Program-made: the position numbers and the translations under genes | Shown here: in pieces, positions 32,423 through 46,200 of the stretch | How the letters are laid out: every line of letters starts with the position of its first letter | Numbering within the stretch: the stretch's first letter is position 1 | The notes under the pieces: generated by a model | What the model saw: the letters and a program-made list of their open reading frames with translations, nothing else | Told to the model about the DNA's origin: nothing | Database searches by the model: none | NCBI GenBank assembly: GCA_946902875.1 | Contig: OX336349.1 | Location: 11,679,891-11,743,890 of the forward strand | Reading direction: 5' to 3' | DNA length: 64,000 bases | Source of the DNA: Nematopogon swammerdamellus | Taxonomy: Eukaryota; Arthropoda; Insecta; Lepidoptera; Adelidae

Positions 32423-34243
32423 AACTGCTAACAGATAGCACTGTATTTAAGCGAGCAGCCGGTGACTGCGTATTTGTTGCGTGAGGAAGGTACAAAATGA
32501 AATGAAGGTGCAAAGTACACCACACGACGTACGTACACTAGTGCCGAAGGACGACGACACGTGGAAGGAAACCGGATAATTTTTATCAGTCTGATTACAG
32601 TGTCATATTTTGCTTTTCTTTCACGTTTTATAGCATCTATGTCTCGCTTTGGTTTTCACAACATTCAGTCAGTTACTCTAAGACAACATTCATACAGAAT
32701 ATCAAAAATATCAAAACATCAAAGCAGAAAGCACTAAAGGGAGAATGAATTGTCAATTTTGACATTTATGAAATGTTGCCAATAGCAATAACTACTAATA
32801 ACGCCACACCTCCGTCGCAGCAGCGCCGCGTCGTCCCCGCCGCCCGCCAAGGCCGCGCCGTGAAATAGTCTGGCTCGCAGTCGCAGTTTAGGAACAAACG
32901 CCTACTTAGCCTAACTATTGGGCTCTAGCTCCTTAGTCTGTGACTCTAGCTAAAGCCGCGTCTCCTGTCCTGCGCAATTGCGCATGTTTTTTCGAAACAA
33001 TACACAAAAAACATGAAACAGAAACAATAATTCTCTATGGTTTTCATACAATGTGGATGACCAATGTTTCGATGTTACTTTTGTTTGATGTAGCTACTTC
33101 TGTCAAAAAAGCCAGGAAAGAAAGAGATGAGTGCCTCTTTGTAGTAAGCACCTGACAGCGGACGCTGCTGAAAAAAATGCCTTGACACGCACACACAACT
33201 AAAATTGTAACGAAAGTCGAGAAGCGAAGCAAGTTCGTCGTTCATCGTACAGAATGGTGTATAGATAAGGTGTGTGTTTTGACAACATTTGAAAGGACAA
33301 TGGAGGTAATTAAATTAACATACTTTGCGGAAAAACTAAATCCACCGCCACGAAATAACCTGTTAGTGTGGCTATTCCCTAGAGTGTTTTTATAAGCCGG
33401 ATGCGCGTAGGGAGTGCAGCCCCCGTCCGCCGTAACAAGCCTCTGCAGCTTCGGCTTTTTGGTCGCCTTCGGCGACCAGCCTCAGCCGCTCCGGCTCACA
33501 CGGGTGCCTGCGCTGTGTTACGCAAGGGCGGCGGGGCTGCACTTCAAGAGGCAATTCTAAGTCGCTATTGAAAATAATTTTCGGATGTCGCCATTTTTTA
33601 AGAAATTTTTTTCGTGAAATTATTATTTTTTTATTTTTCGCCCCAGTTTTGATTTCCGCAGGTTAAGTATTTTCTAATAGCAGTGTTTTGTGGTTCTTTT
33701 TGTTCCTGTATTTTTTTACGAGGTGCAACAAATGCGAATGAGAAGAAGAATAAAAAAACAAGACATATGGATATACAGTCACATTATCCTTGCCTTTCCG
33801 TAAGAAAAAAAAGTTTACTGTCAGGTGCTTACTACAAAGAGACGCTCGTTGAAAACGTACCGCTTTGTGTGTGTGTGGGTGGTGTGATGTGACATATATA
33901 TATTGGTGAGCTGCTTACACTTTGCATATCTAGCCTTCTTTATCCGTCCTTGGGAGAAGGCTGTTTAAATTGGTAATCTGTGGCCTATATTCTTTGATCT
34001 GTGGAAGGCTGTGGCTGTGACAAAGAGCTGTGGCTTTGTGAACCGCTCCGCTTCTCTGTCTCACATCACATCACATTGGTTCTTTCTGTTGCATTGCATT
34101 GCATTGCATCGTTGGTGCGCACTTCTTTTCCTTCCTGTGTTCTTTTCATTCTTTGTGTGTTCCAGAAAAGTGGATGTTGTTAGTTAACTTCCGCCGTCGA
34201 AGCTCAGATTGCCATCATATTTATCAGTAAACCGTGTTTGCAA
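32423..34243. promoter_or_regulatory. Shared upstream region of HACL1 and CacyBP
   Basis: The two start codons are 1.8 kb apart and face away from each other. 32810-32880 is CpG-rich (CAGCAGCGCCGCGTCGTCC) and may be promoter sequence. An insertion with 30-bp inverted ends occupies 33129-33847. No clear TATA box is placed relative to either start. Confidence 0.4.
33129..33847. mobile_element. Nonautonomous element with 30-bp inverted ends
   Basis: TCTTTGTAGTAAGCACCTGA (within 33129-33158) is complementary to TCAGGTGCTTACTACAAAGA (within 33818-33847). Nested inside is an inverted repeat, 33413-33544, with ends AGTGCAGCCCC and GGGGCTGCACT and a GC-rich core. Confidence 0.75.
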
Positions 34244-34267
34244 TGAGCGACGCCAAGATAATGGAGG
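34244..34267 (+). CDS. CacyBP: CacyBP exon 1
   Basis: Eight codons (MSDAKIME), donor GTACGT. It joins in phase 0 to LTKDVDEVKELL. Confidence 0.85.
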
Positions 34268-37200
34268 TACGTTGTGATAACTTTACTGCCGATGGGCCAC
34301 CTTCTGCATATTCTTTCGCAATATTATCTATTGCGAGGTTGTATTAGATTACACTCAGCACATGCCACTGCTCCTGTCGCTGCTGCGATTATTGCCCATA
34401 ATACTTCTCCGGCATTAGTAATTATCGTATTGAAACGCAGCCAAACCCCACTAGACACCTTCCGGAAGTGGCGGGGGCAGGAACGAGAGCATTTATTAGG
34501 GGGTTTATTGTATGAAGGAGGAAAGGATGGAGGAAGGGGATTCTTACTGTAAAAAATCGGAGTGGGTAGAAGTCGGGCTACTGCCTCTACTTATTTCGTG
34601 AATTTGAACAATTAGACGTGCCGCGAACTCGTCGACATGGGCGGGCCCACTGTCGGTGTTGCCACTTCGTCGCTCCAGTTCAGGAGTTGTCTAAGTCACA
34701 TTTTTAGCGAAAATGAGCTTTGAATGCAGGTTGATTCAGCAGATTTTTCTGCATATTTCTGCATTTAAAAAGTAAAAACATTTTATCCAATAAAGCGGTT
34801 TTTTATATTTTATACTTTATATTTTATACTGACAGTGCAAAATTAAAGCTATTATTATTCTATGGCTCTATAAAGTTTCACAATACATTTTCGTCCTAGC
34901 TCTAAGATTCCACAGCTTGCGCTGAGTTCGTATTTTGTCTAACGACCAAACAGCCAATCACGGACGAGGAATGGGACATAGCAAAAATACGAATTAAAGG
35001 TGATGTCAGCTAAGTGACCTCTATATCCAGTGTGTGTTGTGCTATGTCCGCCATTCGCAACATCCGTTTAGTCAGTTTTGTCTATCTCCAAACAAAAATA
35101 GTGTTTTTGTGTTATTTATTTCATTAATGCTAAGGAATTTATTGTTTTTATAGCGATTCTAATACAGTTAGTCAGTTTCCAAACATATGCTTAACAGTAA
35201 CGCAATCACTCAGTGAAAACGAAACTATAAACTTTAAACAGCTCTCCTATAAAATTTGCTCTGTGGCACTTCCCGACAACTCCTGAACTGAAGCGACGAC
35301 TTGTCAACTGTGCATTTTCTTTCTCCACATGATTGTGTTCATCCATTAGTACCACATTCGAGTCGATCGAAAGCGTCTGGGCCGAGGTAGAGGACTGCGA
35401 ATTTGAAGTCGACGAATGTCGTATTTGGCGATGAACATCTTGGTCAAGCTTATCTGAGCTGGTTCTATTTTCTTGGGTGTCTTTTTTTTAAACAGTAGCT
35501 GCAATCCACATCCGCACCTGAGAGTGCTTTTTGTCAGTCACTGTACACAGTAGGTATTTTGCTCTTTCTTTTTTTTGGTCTCGGCATTTTATTTTCCAAT
35601 TGTCGCTATAAATTAATATGTGTAAAATTTTTTTTTTGTTTTTCAAAATATCGGTAATAATCTTGTCAGTTTAATTTGTCCAAAATGGACAAGTGATTTG
35701 GTCGCTAGCTCATTTCTCAGCGAGCCAGAGCTAGCTACTGTGCTACTGATTTGTCAGTACCTTTTGATTTCACCGTAATTATATACTTACATAATGTATA
35801 TAGCAAAGGAACCAATTTTCAGTTAACAAAAGACGTCGATGAAGTAAAAGAGCTCCTTTCAAAAGCGACGCGCAAGCGTGTGCAAGATGCTCTCTCCGTG
35901 GAACTTCGGAAGCTTGAAACTGAAGTACTCAATATGCAGGAGGCTCTAAAGTCAGCTTCCACTTCAGCAGCAACCGCGGTCTCCCTCGCCCAGAGTTCAA
36001 CAGCCGCTGACAAACGATATCAAATTAAACTCAACGGTTATGGTGAGATTACAATGATATTTTGAATCAATAGTGAACAGTATGGTCTCCTATAAAACTT
36101 ACAATTAATGAAATAAAAAATTTACAGAAAAAATGGGAAGTAGTAGCGAATTACTTGCCAATTATACCAGAGTTATCATTTTCCAGGCTCACAACTCTCC
36201 TATCGACTTTTTTTATATGTAATTCACTATGGGCGGCTGAGTCGGAGAGGCTATAGTACATCCTTCGACCAGCCAATATCATCTCCGAGAAGGTAGGTGC
36301 CATACCGGACACTTCCCTTTGAATTGCTGGCTATACTGGACTAAAGAGAACACAATCGAGGCTGCTATGTGGCCATCTTACATCCAGTACGGTGGTAATA
36401 ACTCAGTCGGCTACAATTTGATCCTACCACCTAGTAAGGGGCAAAGGATGGGACCTACAGTTTTACGCCGGTTCCAAACGGTGAAGCAGCAGGTGTAGAT
36501 ATGCACGTAAATATTTTCGTTCGGAAAAAACTCATTGATACACACTGACCAGAATCTATTCTCAGACCTCTCACACGATTAGCCAGCGCCCAGACCAATC
36601 AGCCACCCACAGTGACTAGGGGGTTTGTCATAATTGCTTGCACTGTATTTTCATTGTTATAATTTTCTGTAGGTTGGGACCAGTCGGAGAAGTATGTAAA
36701 GATATTCGTGACCCTCAAGGATGTGCAGAGTCTTCCCAAGCCAAGTGTGTATTGTAACCTTACGGAAAGGTCCATGGAGCTGCACGTCGAGAATCTGGAC
36801 AATAAAGACTACATGCTGGTAATCAATAAACTGCTGGAACCTATCAATATCGATCAGAGCCACTGGAAACAGAAGACTGGTGAGTTTAATTCGTGAAAAT
36901 GTATTATGCTAGTCCCGACCTCGATTAACACCCTCCTCTACTGCCGATGGGCCCGGATATATTCGGTGAAGCCATCGCAAGCTTAGTTCCACACCTTCCT
37001 TATTCACAACAAATTCACACCATTGCACACAAAGGACTCTGTAGAAAAACAACAGCCATATACAATGACATCTTGTTCGATGAAACAGTGGGTCCATACT
37101 GCTGAAGGTCAGAAGATTGGAGGGAGATGGAAGAGGCATATATTCAGCAGTGGACAAAAAATGTGACTTGTACACAAGAACACTAGATTTGTATATTATA

Positions 37201-40200
37201 TGTGTGTTTAGGAAAGTGAGACAAGTACAGCGGTGGGTGCATGGTGCCTTGCAAGTGACTGTTTACACTTATTTCAGTCGAGTGTCATTTCATTTATCAA
37301 ATCTAATTATTCTGCGCACCCTCCCGCCTTTCACAAATGCACTTGACAAGGTAATTTTACAGTTTATGCTACAGCGAGTAGTTAGATAAGTTAAGCGGCG
37401 AGTAAGAAGGTTGAGCGGGTGCGAGACCGGGGTCACTAAACACAAAAGTAGAAAGGGATTTGATTTTAGTAGAAAGTCGAGTAGAAATATTCACTAAAAC
37501 AATGAATTGCACCACTTTCCTATACACAGGCTTGCCATAATTTTCCAGACTCAAGTCCGGACGCCACAATGATCCTCAAAAACAAGGGCCTCCCCCTTCC
37601 GGATGGGTACCACCACCGCACTGAATGAAGGTTGGCAGAAACAGCTATGAAATAAAATATTTCATGTTTTCCTACTAGTTCAGCACAATCAAAAAGGAGG
37701 AAGCACTGACATGGCACCCATGGCACCCCGCTATTGTCGGTGGTGCAGCCCGTCTATAAGTCAGGTGCATAAAAAAAATTAAAAGATTCAAAATCAACAC
37801 AATTCTCTATTTATTAAAATATAAGACATACAATTACAATTATGTTCATGAGCTTACTTATTATTATTAATACGGCTACTGATTACTCGGTCCTTCTCCA
37901 TCTCCAGGTTCAATTTCACATCTTCGTTTGGCTCCTGATTCCGAGTACCATTCATACTTTTTAGAAAAGTCTGGAAGAAATTACGAGTCCAGACGAAAGT
38001 CTGGACATGGTTGCCAAATCCGGACAGTCCGGACTAAATCTGGACGTATGGCAAGCCTACCTATACACCACAATGAGAGTTGTTTTCGTTGTATCCGCAG
38101 ACATGGTGGTGGTGTTCCTGGCGAAAGCGCAACCAGGGCGCACATGGTCGCACATGACCGAGTTGGAGAAACGCTTCGAGGACAACAAGGCCAACCGGTT
38201 CAAGGCAGACGGGCTCGACAATAAGGACCCGCAGGACTCAATCATGGGCCTCATGAAGAATATGTATGGATAATGTTTTATATTCACCTTACTATAATTA
38301 GATGGTAGGGTTAAATCTATCTGCATTGGCACCTACTTACACACTGAATGAAAGACGGCTGAATCAGCTATGGAAAATACTTCACATTTTTCCAACCGAT
38401 TCAGTGTAGGTGACATGATTAAAGGAAAGCACTGACATGGCACTTAATTCCAATGGGAATAAGCTGTAATGGGCTGGCATCATGGGTTTAGCAGGTGGTG
38501 TAACCAAAATCACGTGATGTAACCAACAATGGAAGAACTGACATGGCACCTAGTTCACCCGGTGTTATGGGCGGACATTACGGATGTTGTAGGTTTTTTT
38601 TTTATGTTATCCCGTGTGGTGGCTGAGTCGGAGGGGTCGTCGGAAAGCGCATGCTCCGACCAGCCAATATCACCTCCGAGAAGGTAGGTGCCATACCGCA
38701 GACTTCCCTGAATTGCTGGCTATACTGGACTAGAGGAGAACACAACCGAGGCTGCTATGCGGCCACATCCAGTACGGTGGTACTAACCGAGTCGGCTACA
38801 ATTCAAGCCTACCACCTAGTAAGGGGCAAGGGAAGGGACCTGCAGTTTTACACCGGTTCCGAATGGTGAAGCAGCAGGTGAAGGTATGTATGCATCTAAA
38901 TTTTTTCATCAGAAAAAACTCATTGGTGCACGCCGACCGGATTCGAACCGCGGACCTCTCGCATGAGAAGCTGATGCCCAAATCACTCGGCCACCCGCCG
39001 CCGATGTAGCCAACCGTGTTACTTTTCATTATATTAATTTGTTGTGTTCACTTCTCTGCTTTCTTGCGCACCCTTTGGCCTTCTTTTGCTTCGCGGCCGT
39101 GCAGTGTTTTTTTTTAGCCCAAAAAAGTTACATTCTCATTTTATTGAATAAATCTACTGAGCTTTTCATCCCAAATGCACGAGTAGAACTCCCAGGTATA
39201 AATTTCAATTACTTTTTCTTTTATTAAATATCAAAGTTTTTGTGACCTTGACGATTGAAACAGCTAAATAAATTCTTATAAAAAAACTATGTACAATTAA
39301 TTGTTCGATGCATCGTAGGTTTATTTAACGATTCCTGGCGCATATTATTCCGTTTTTATTTAATCAAAAATGACGACAGAAACGGCAATAAAACTTTTTC
39401 TTCTAATTTTTGTATTTATCTTTTATTTCTTTTCTGGGCCGAAGTGGAAGCTCTGTCTAGGTCAAAAAGATTCCTAAAACTGAGTTTTACTTCCCACAAA
39501 AATACTACCGTACAATGTACAATGCCTCATCACGAATTTTAATTTCGCCCCCACTTTCATCTCCGCACCAGCGCCACCACTCTTTATTCCGCTCGCACAC
39601 CAGTGCTTGCCTTTATGCGAGGTCAAAGCGCTTTTATAGTGTAAACTACACTATTATCGTACGGGTACTCTTAACCACTCACGCATTTCAGGGCCGCACT
39701 GTGGCCCGGTGATAAAAACGTCACTCGGCGACCCGGGCACAGCGTATGGCCCGGCGCAGCAGTCGACTTTTGCCATACAAATACACACTATTTGAATATG
39801 GGGATAAGGCTCTATTTTACCTCTAAGATAAGGTGAAGATATGCTCTTCTCGATCTGATTCAACAAATGACAGCATCGCCTCTCGTTGAAGAAAATATTT
39901 CAACCACGCCAGTCAGTTCAGTGTCATGGCGGTGAGCGAGTACCCGTGTTCGAACGATGTTTCCCAAGCGCCGAAGGCAAGATATATTTCGTATTTGGTG
40001 TTTTTAGAAGCGCAATTGAGTGTTGAGTGCATATTTGATAGTGCAGTGATCATATTATTGAGATCTCGTTTAGAAAATGCCTGAACACGTTGAGTTGACA
40101 TAATAAAACATCACCTCACCGAGTGCAGCATTCCTAGTTAGTGAGTTAGTCCTAGCTAGCTTCCTAACCATATAAGTGTCACTTTTAGATTGTTTTTAAA

Positions 40201-43200
40201 AGTGACCCAAGGGCTATTGATATTTTATTTAATCCAAAAGTGCTTGGGTCAACTGTAATGACATCATCAGACAACCCCAGGATCTTTCATCTCCAAACAA
40301 CTTCAGAATTACTTAAATAAATTGTTATTGAGCATTCTATGGCAGTAAGACTGCACTTGTCACAATTTGTTATGTCCATTGTTCTATCTTAACTTTTGAT
40401 GTCAAATGTACTTCTTAACTGATTTAAGCATTTTACTTTATTAAATATTTTTTTTCAAAATATTTGAGAAAATTTAAATTCTTTATACTTATTCTCTACT
40501 AGCTTTTGCCCGCGGCTTCGCTCGCGTGAAATTCGTATTTCAAAGAAAGCAAGTAAGTAACTAATGCCGATCTGCGTTAAGTAAGGTAAACGATAAACCT
40601 TCTCAACTAAAGTAAGTAACTAAGGGCGAGGCCGAAGGCCGAGCTGCGTTCAGGAAGACGATAAACCCACTCAAAGAAAGTAAGTAATTGAGGGCCAGGC
40701 CGAAGGCCGAGCTGCGTACAGCAAGACTATAAACCTTCTCGAAGAAAGTAAGTCACTGAGGGCGAGGCCGAAGGCCGAGCTGCGTTCAGGAAGACGATAA
40801 CCTTTTCGAAGAAGTAAGTAACAGAGGGCGAGGCCGAAGGCCGAGCTGCGTTCAGGAAGACCATAAACCTTCTCGAAGATAGTAAGTAACTAAGGGCGAG
40901 GCCGAAGGCCGAGCTGCGTTCAGGAAGACTATAAACCTTCTCGAGGAAATTAAGTAATTGAGGGCGAGGCCGGAGGCCGAGCTGCGTTCAGGAAGACGAT
41001 AAACCTACTCAAAGAAAGTAAGTAATTGAGGGCGAGGCCGAAGGCCGAGCTGCGTACAGCAAGACTGTAAACCTTCTTGAAGAAAGTAAGTCACTGAGGG
41101 CGAGGCCGAAAGCCGAGCTGCGTTCAGGAAGACGATAACCTTTTAGAAGAAGTAAGTAACAGAGGGCGAGGCCGAAGGCCGAGCTGCGTTCAGGAAGACC
41201 ATAAACCTTCTCGAAGAAAGTAAGTAACTAAGGGCGAGGCCGAAGGCCGAGCTGCGTTCAGGAAGACTATAAACCTTCTTGAATAAATTAAGTAATCGTG
41301 GCCAAGGCCGAAGGCCGAGCTGCGTTCAGGAAGACTATAAACCTTCTTGATGAAAGTAAGTACCTAACTGAGGGCGAGGCCGAAGGCCGAGCTGTGTTCA
41401 GGAAGACGATAACCTTTTCGAAGAAAGTAAGTAACAAAGGGCGAGGCCGAAGGCCAAGCTGCGTTCAGGAAGACCATAAACCTTCTCGAAAAAAGTAAGT
41501 AACTAAGGGCGAGGCCGAAGGCCGAGCTGCGTTCAGGAAGACCATAAACCTTCTCGAAGAAATTAAGTAATTGAGGGCGAGGCCGAAGGCCGAGCTTCGT
41601 TCAGGAAGACTGTAAACCGTCTTGAAGAAAGTAAGTAACTATCGCCCATAGTTAATTACTGTCATCGAGAAGGTTTAGTGTCTTCCAGAATACAGCTTGG
41701 CCTTCGGCCACGCCCTTAGTTACTTACTTTCTTCGAGAAGGATTATAGTCTTCCTGAACGCAGCTCGACCTTAGGCCTCGCCCTCAGTTAGGTACTTACT
41801 TTCTTCGAGAAGGTTGAAGGTCTTCCTGAACGCAGCTCGGCCTTCGGCCTCGCCCTTTGTTGCTTATTTTCTTCGAAAAGGTTTAACCTCTTCCTGAACG
41901 CAGCTCGGCCTACGGCCTCGCCTTTAGTATGTTACTTACTTTCTTTGAGAATGTTTATTGTTTTCATCTGAATCCAGTTCGCCCTCCGGTCCCGGCCTGA
42001 GTTACTTAGTTTCTTCTTTTGAAATATGAATTTCACGCGAGCGAATCCGCGGGAAAAAGCTGTCGATATTAAAATAAGAAAATTCAATTAAAATAAATCA
42101 AATACTTCAGATACCTACCTAAATAAGTGTAATACTCCACATATTAGCATAACCGGAAATGAATTTTACTTAGCCTATCCTGTGTCTCGTATAGCTTAAT
42201 GTGCGTGTAGTAATTTTAATCGAATTTAGATGATCGGCTTAAATTTTATGGAGGAAATTCATACAAACATATTCGCCTCGCCCCGCTGCCCCCCGCTGAG
42301 AGAAGCGCAGCGCTTCTCTCAAGACATTCTCATCGTCGTAACTTATAAACTATTTGTCCAAATTACTTAGTGTAACAGCCAAAGTTTATCTACTTTAAAT
42401 ACCAGAAGCGATAAAAGTATGTATTTTGATAAGAATTAATTCAAAACTATAAAGTGTGCATTGTAAATACAGTATCCAATTTAAATGTATTTTTGGTTCA
42501 CTATTTTGGCTATAGTGGCTTCCACATAAAAGGTAGATATATGCTGTCGCCACTTTTTTTTAGAACTATTTTAGAGAAACACCTCGCCATACACTATCTT
42601 CGTGTAACCCTAACGGTTTATGCAGCGCACGCCGAGATAGCTCTCAGAAGGCAGGATTCTTCCGACTTACTTGACATTTATCGATATTTGGGCAAATTTA
42701 CACAATGTCTTTATAAATTATAGCCTTTTTGATGTATAAGCTATAGTACTGTAAAGGCTCATCAAAATCTGTTCAGTAGTTTTTGCGTGAAAGAGGAATA
42801 TAGTGCGGCTGCTCGGTTCGCTGTTGAGTTTATAGGCCGCGCCTCCCCCGCGTCGCGCCGTCGAGCCGCCGCGCCGCCGCCCCGCCAACTGCCGCTCGCT
42901 CGGTAAATACCTATGTATTGTACTAAGGCGCGCGGATTGAACATATCGGTTTGTATGGGAGCCACATCTTAGCGTAACCGGAACTGAATTTTATGTAGCC
43001 TATCCTGTGTCCCATATAGTTAAATGTGCGTGTACAAAGTTTCATCGAATTCCGATGATCGGTTTAAGAGTTATGGCGGAACATACATACATACATACAT
43101 ACAGAAAAGATTTCTAAAAATCGTCAATTTAGCTTTAGTATCATACATAGAGTCTGCAAACTCAATATTTCCTAAAACAAAGTAACTTACTCCATGACCA

Positions 43201-46200
43201 CCCCTTACAGATTTATTATTAGTATTGAGTATTGATTACAAAAGAGCTTATCACATTGTATAATTAATTACAATAGGGTGATGAGATGATATTTCTACAT
43301 TACGTATGTGCTCTTCCAATAAATGTGTCTTCCAATAAATAAATGACTTCCAGGGAACAATTTACAATTACTTCTCCGAATTGTACCCTGTTCGCTATCA
43401 CCACAACCCAATGGAAAGAGAAAACACTTTCAAAGCAAAGCTTAGGAGAAGGAAGAGAGAGTTGATAAAGCAGCTAAGGAAGGCTAAAGCCTCAGGAGAC
43501 AGAAATCTATGCCACCAATTAGCCAGAGCGATGAGATCTATCCTAAAACTCATCCAGAAAGTATCTGAGCAAATTACGGTTGCTGGCAATGAATTTCGAA
43601 AGGCTCAGAATATAGCAGCTTTCGAGAAGAACCCCTTTTACTTCGCCAAAAAAGCTTTTAAGGAACAGCAGGGTACAATTAGGTTAAGTACGGACGAGAT
43701 GTTCAACTACTTTAAATCCACATATACCACCCCGGAGGCAGATATAACTTACAGGGATCCACCAGCTCCAAAACCCAAAGAACCTGCTCTAGCATTTGAT
43801 GCTGATTCACCGACGATGGAAGAGCTGGAATACCACATAAAAAGGAAACCAAATAGTTCCGCCCCGGGACCCGATGGCATACCATACATCATATACAAAA
43901 AATGTCCATCAGTGCGGAAACACATGTTGAACATCTACAAAAGAATTTGGACGAACAGAGAAGTGCCAGACTGTCTTGGTAAAGCCGTGTTTGTTCTTCT
44001 ACCAAAAAAGAAAGAAGTTACTGATCCCAAGGATATTAGACCTATAGCTCTTACGAACACAATTTCGAAAATATTCTTCTCCATTATACAGGCCAGACTA
44101 CTCAAACACATGTGTACCAACGACTACTTACCGAAGAAGTACCAGAAAGGTTTTCTCCCAAGAGTTGCAGGATGTCTCGAACATAATTCTTTGCTGACTG
44201 AATGTCTTAGAGATGCAAGGAAGAATGAGAGACAATTAACTGCCACGTGGTTAGACTTTGAAAACGCCTTCGGTTCGGTGCGCCATGAGTTACTATTAAA
44301 GGCGCTAGAGTGGTATAATGTGCCACCTCTGATCTGTAATATAATAGCCTCCTACTACAAAAAACTTTCCTTTGTAATACAAGTAAAAGGCGAAACGGAG
44401 AAGATACCGGAAATTCGTTACGGCATAGGACTTTTCCAGGGTTGCTGCCTCTCTCCTGTTACATTTAACATTGTTATCAACATTCTAATTGATACGCTTG
44501 TCGTAAAAGAAAACAAATGGGGATACAGGTTCAAATATGGAGACACATATATGGCGGCCATCCTGGCATTTGCGGATGATATTACGCTGTTAACCCGCAA
44601 TCCAAAACAAAATCAGGCGCTTCTTAAGGTGGTAGATGACTATTGTGAATGGACTAAAGGGATGAAGATAAAACCAGCGAAGTGCTACTGTTTGAGCTTA
44701 ACCAGGAAAGGTTCAAAGTTTACCTCGAGCAATCCAGGTCTGACAGTAGCCGGAAAACCAATCGCAACCGTGGCTGATGAAGCTCCTTTTAAATTCTTGG
44801 GAAAAAGGATCACCAGCAGAGGAAAGGAGCATCCTACTGATGATATTGTCCAACTTTTCGAAGAGAGCCTCCGCCAAACTGACAATCTTCCCCTCCTGGG
44901 TACACAAAAGGCATGGATTTACGATAACTACCTGACATCAAAACTTTCATGGCCATTTCTCGTCTACGACTTCACAAAGCAAAACCTGACTAAATTAGAC
45001 TCGTATGTGACCAGATTCCTGAAATCATGGTTTGGACTGGCTCACCCGGCTGACTCGTCAACGCTATACAGATCTCACAATAACTTTGGACTGAACATTA
45101 AGAAACCGTCGATATTTTATCAAAAGGCGAGAATAGCCAAACGATGTATACTCAAAGACTCCAATGATAGCGCTATTCAAGCCTTACCCAACACATCACT
45201 ATCAGATGAACTGGAATCGAGACTCGACTTCTACAAATCATTCCAAGTTGGTACACGCACCAATAGATCTGGATTGGGCATAGAAACAGCAAAGTCTGAT
45301 AAAGAAATACTGAAAGGTTTTGCTCAGGAGGACATGGAACAAGGCTTCAAACTTCACGCCTTAAACCTAGAAATGCAGAATGATTGGCTAACAGTGGGTG
45401 ACTTCTGCATCCCTCCTGCATTGAAGTGGAAATCCATAATATACAACTGGTCCCCTGAGCTGCTTAAGTTCTACTTAAATGCATTCCAGCTTACTCTCCC
45501 CGACCCGAGTAACCTAGTTAGATGGGGGAAATCTACAAATAGACTATGCCCGTCATGTAAGGAGTTCGTAGGCACGGCCAAACATTTGTTATGCGGATGC
45601 AAAATACTACTTGAGCGAGGCCAGTATTCCTACCGTCATGATAAAGTCCTCCAAATCATCAGAGAGGCCATCAACCTGTCAATTGCACGGACCAGGAAAG
45701 GGCAAACCAGTAGCGGCTTCCAGAAGGTCAACTTTGTGAAACCTGGAGCCAATAAGCTGCCCAAAGATAGGACTAAACCTTCTTCAATTTTGGGAGCAGC
45801 AAAGGATTGGGAATTGTTGATGGACACACATGAGAAGCATTACCAAATGCCTTCGGAAATCTGTACCACAGCATTAAGGCCGGATATACTCATATTCTCA
45901 AAAGCGACAAAGCATGTAGTACTTGTTGAACTTACAGTTCCATGGGAAAGTAACATACCGAAGGACCACAACATCAAGCTTAACAAGTACTGCAACTTAG
46001 TAGACCGGATTGTGAGAAACGGATTCAAGACTGATCTCTTCGCTGTGGAAGTCGGAGCAAGAGGACTACCAGCGAAGTCGCTCTACAGTCTCTTCAAGAA
46101 TCTAGGGCTCCCAAGATCGACGCTAAGCTCATATATGGAGAGAGCTTCGAAAACGTCACTGGAAGCATCCTACAGAATATGGATAGGTAGAGAGAGGGAG

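Noticed and set aside
33683..34552. Short frames between HACL1 and CacyBP
   Set aside because: They are repeat-rich, overlap an inverted-end element or intron 1, and lack any domain.
37928..38273. Single 88-98 codon genes here
   Set aside because: The real coding part is CacyBP exon 4 (38101-38263). The upstream portion is the MITE end.
38940..39000. tRNA gene on the minus strand (boxes A and B present)
   Set aside because: The flanks do not give a pairing acceptor stem, and the same segment heads several dispersed copies, so it is a SINE head.
40500..42060. CRISPR-like regularly spaced repeats
   Set aside because: The host is eukaryotic, the units are contiguous 66-68 bp repeats without unique spacers, and the array inverts.
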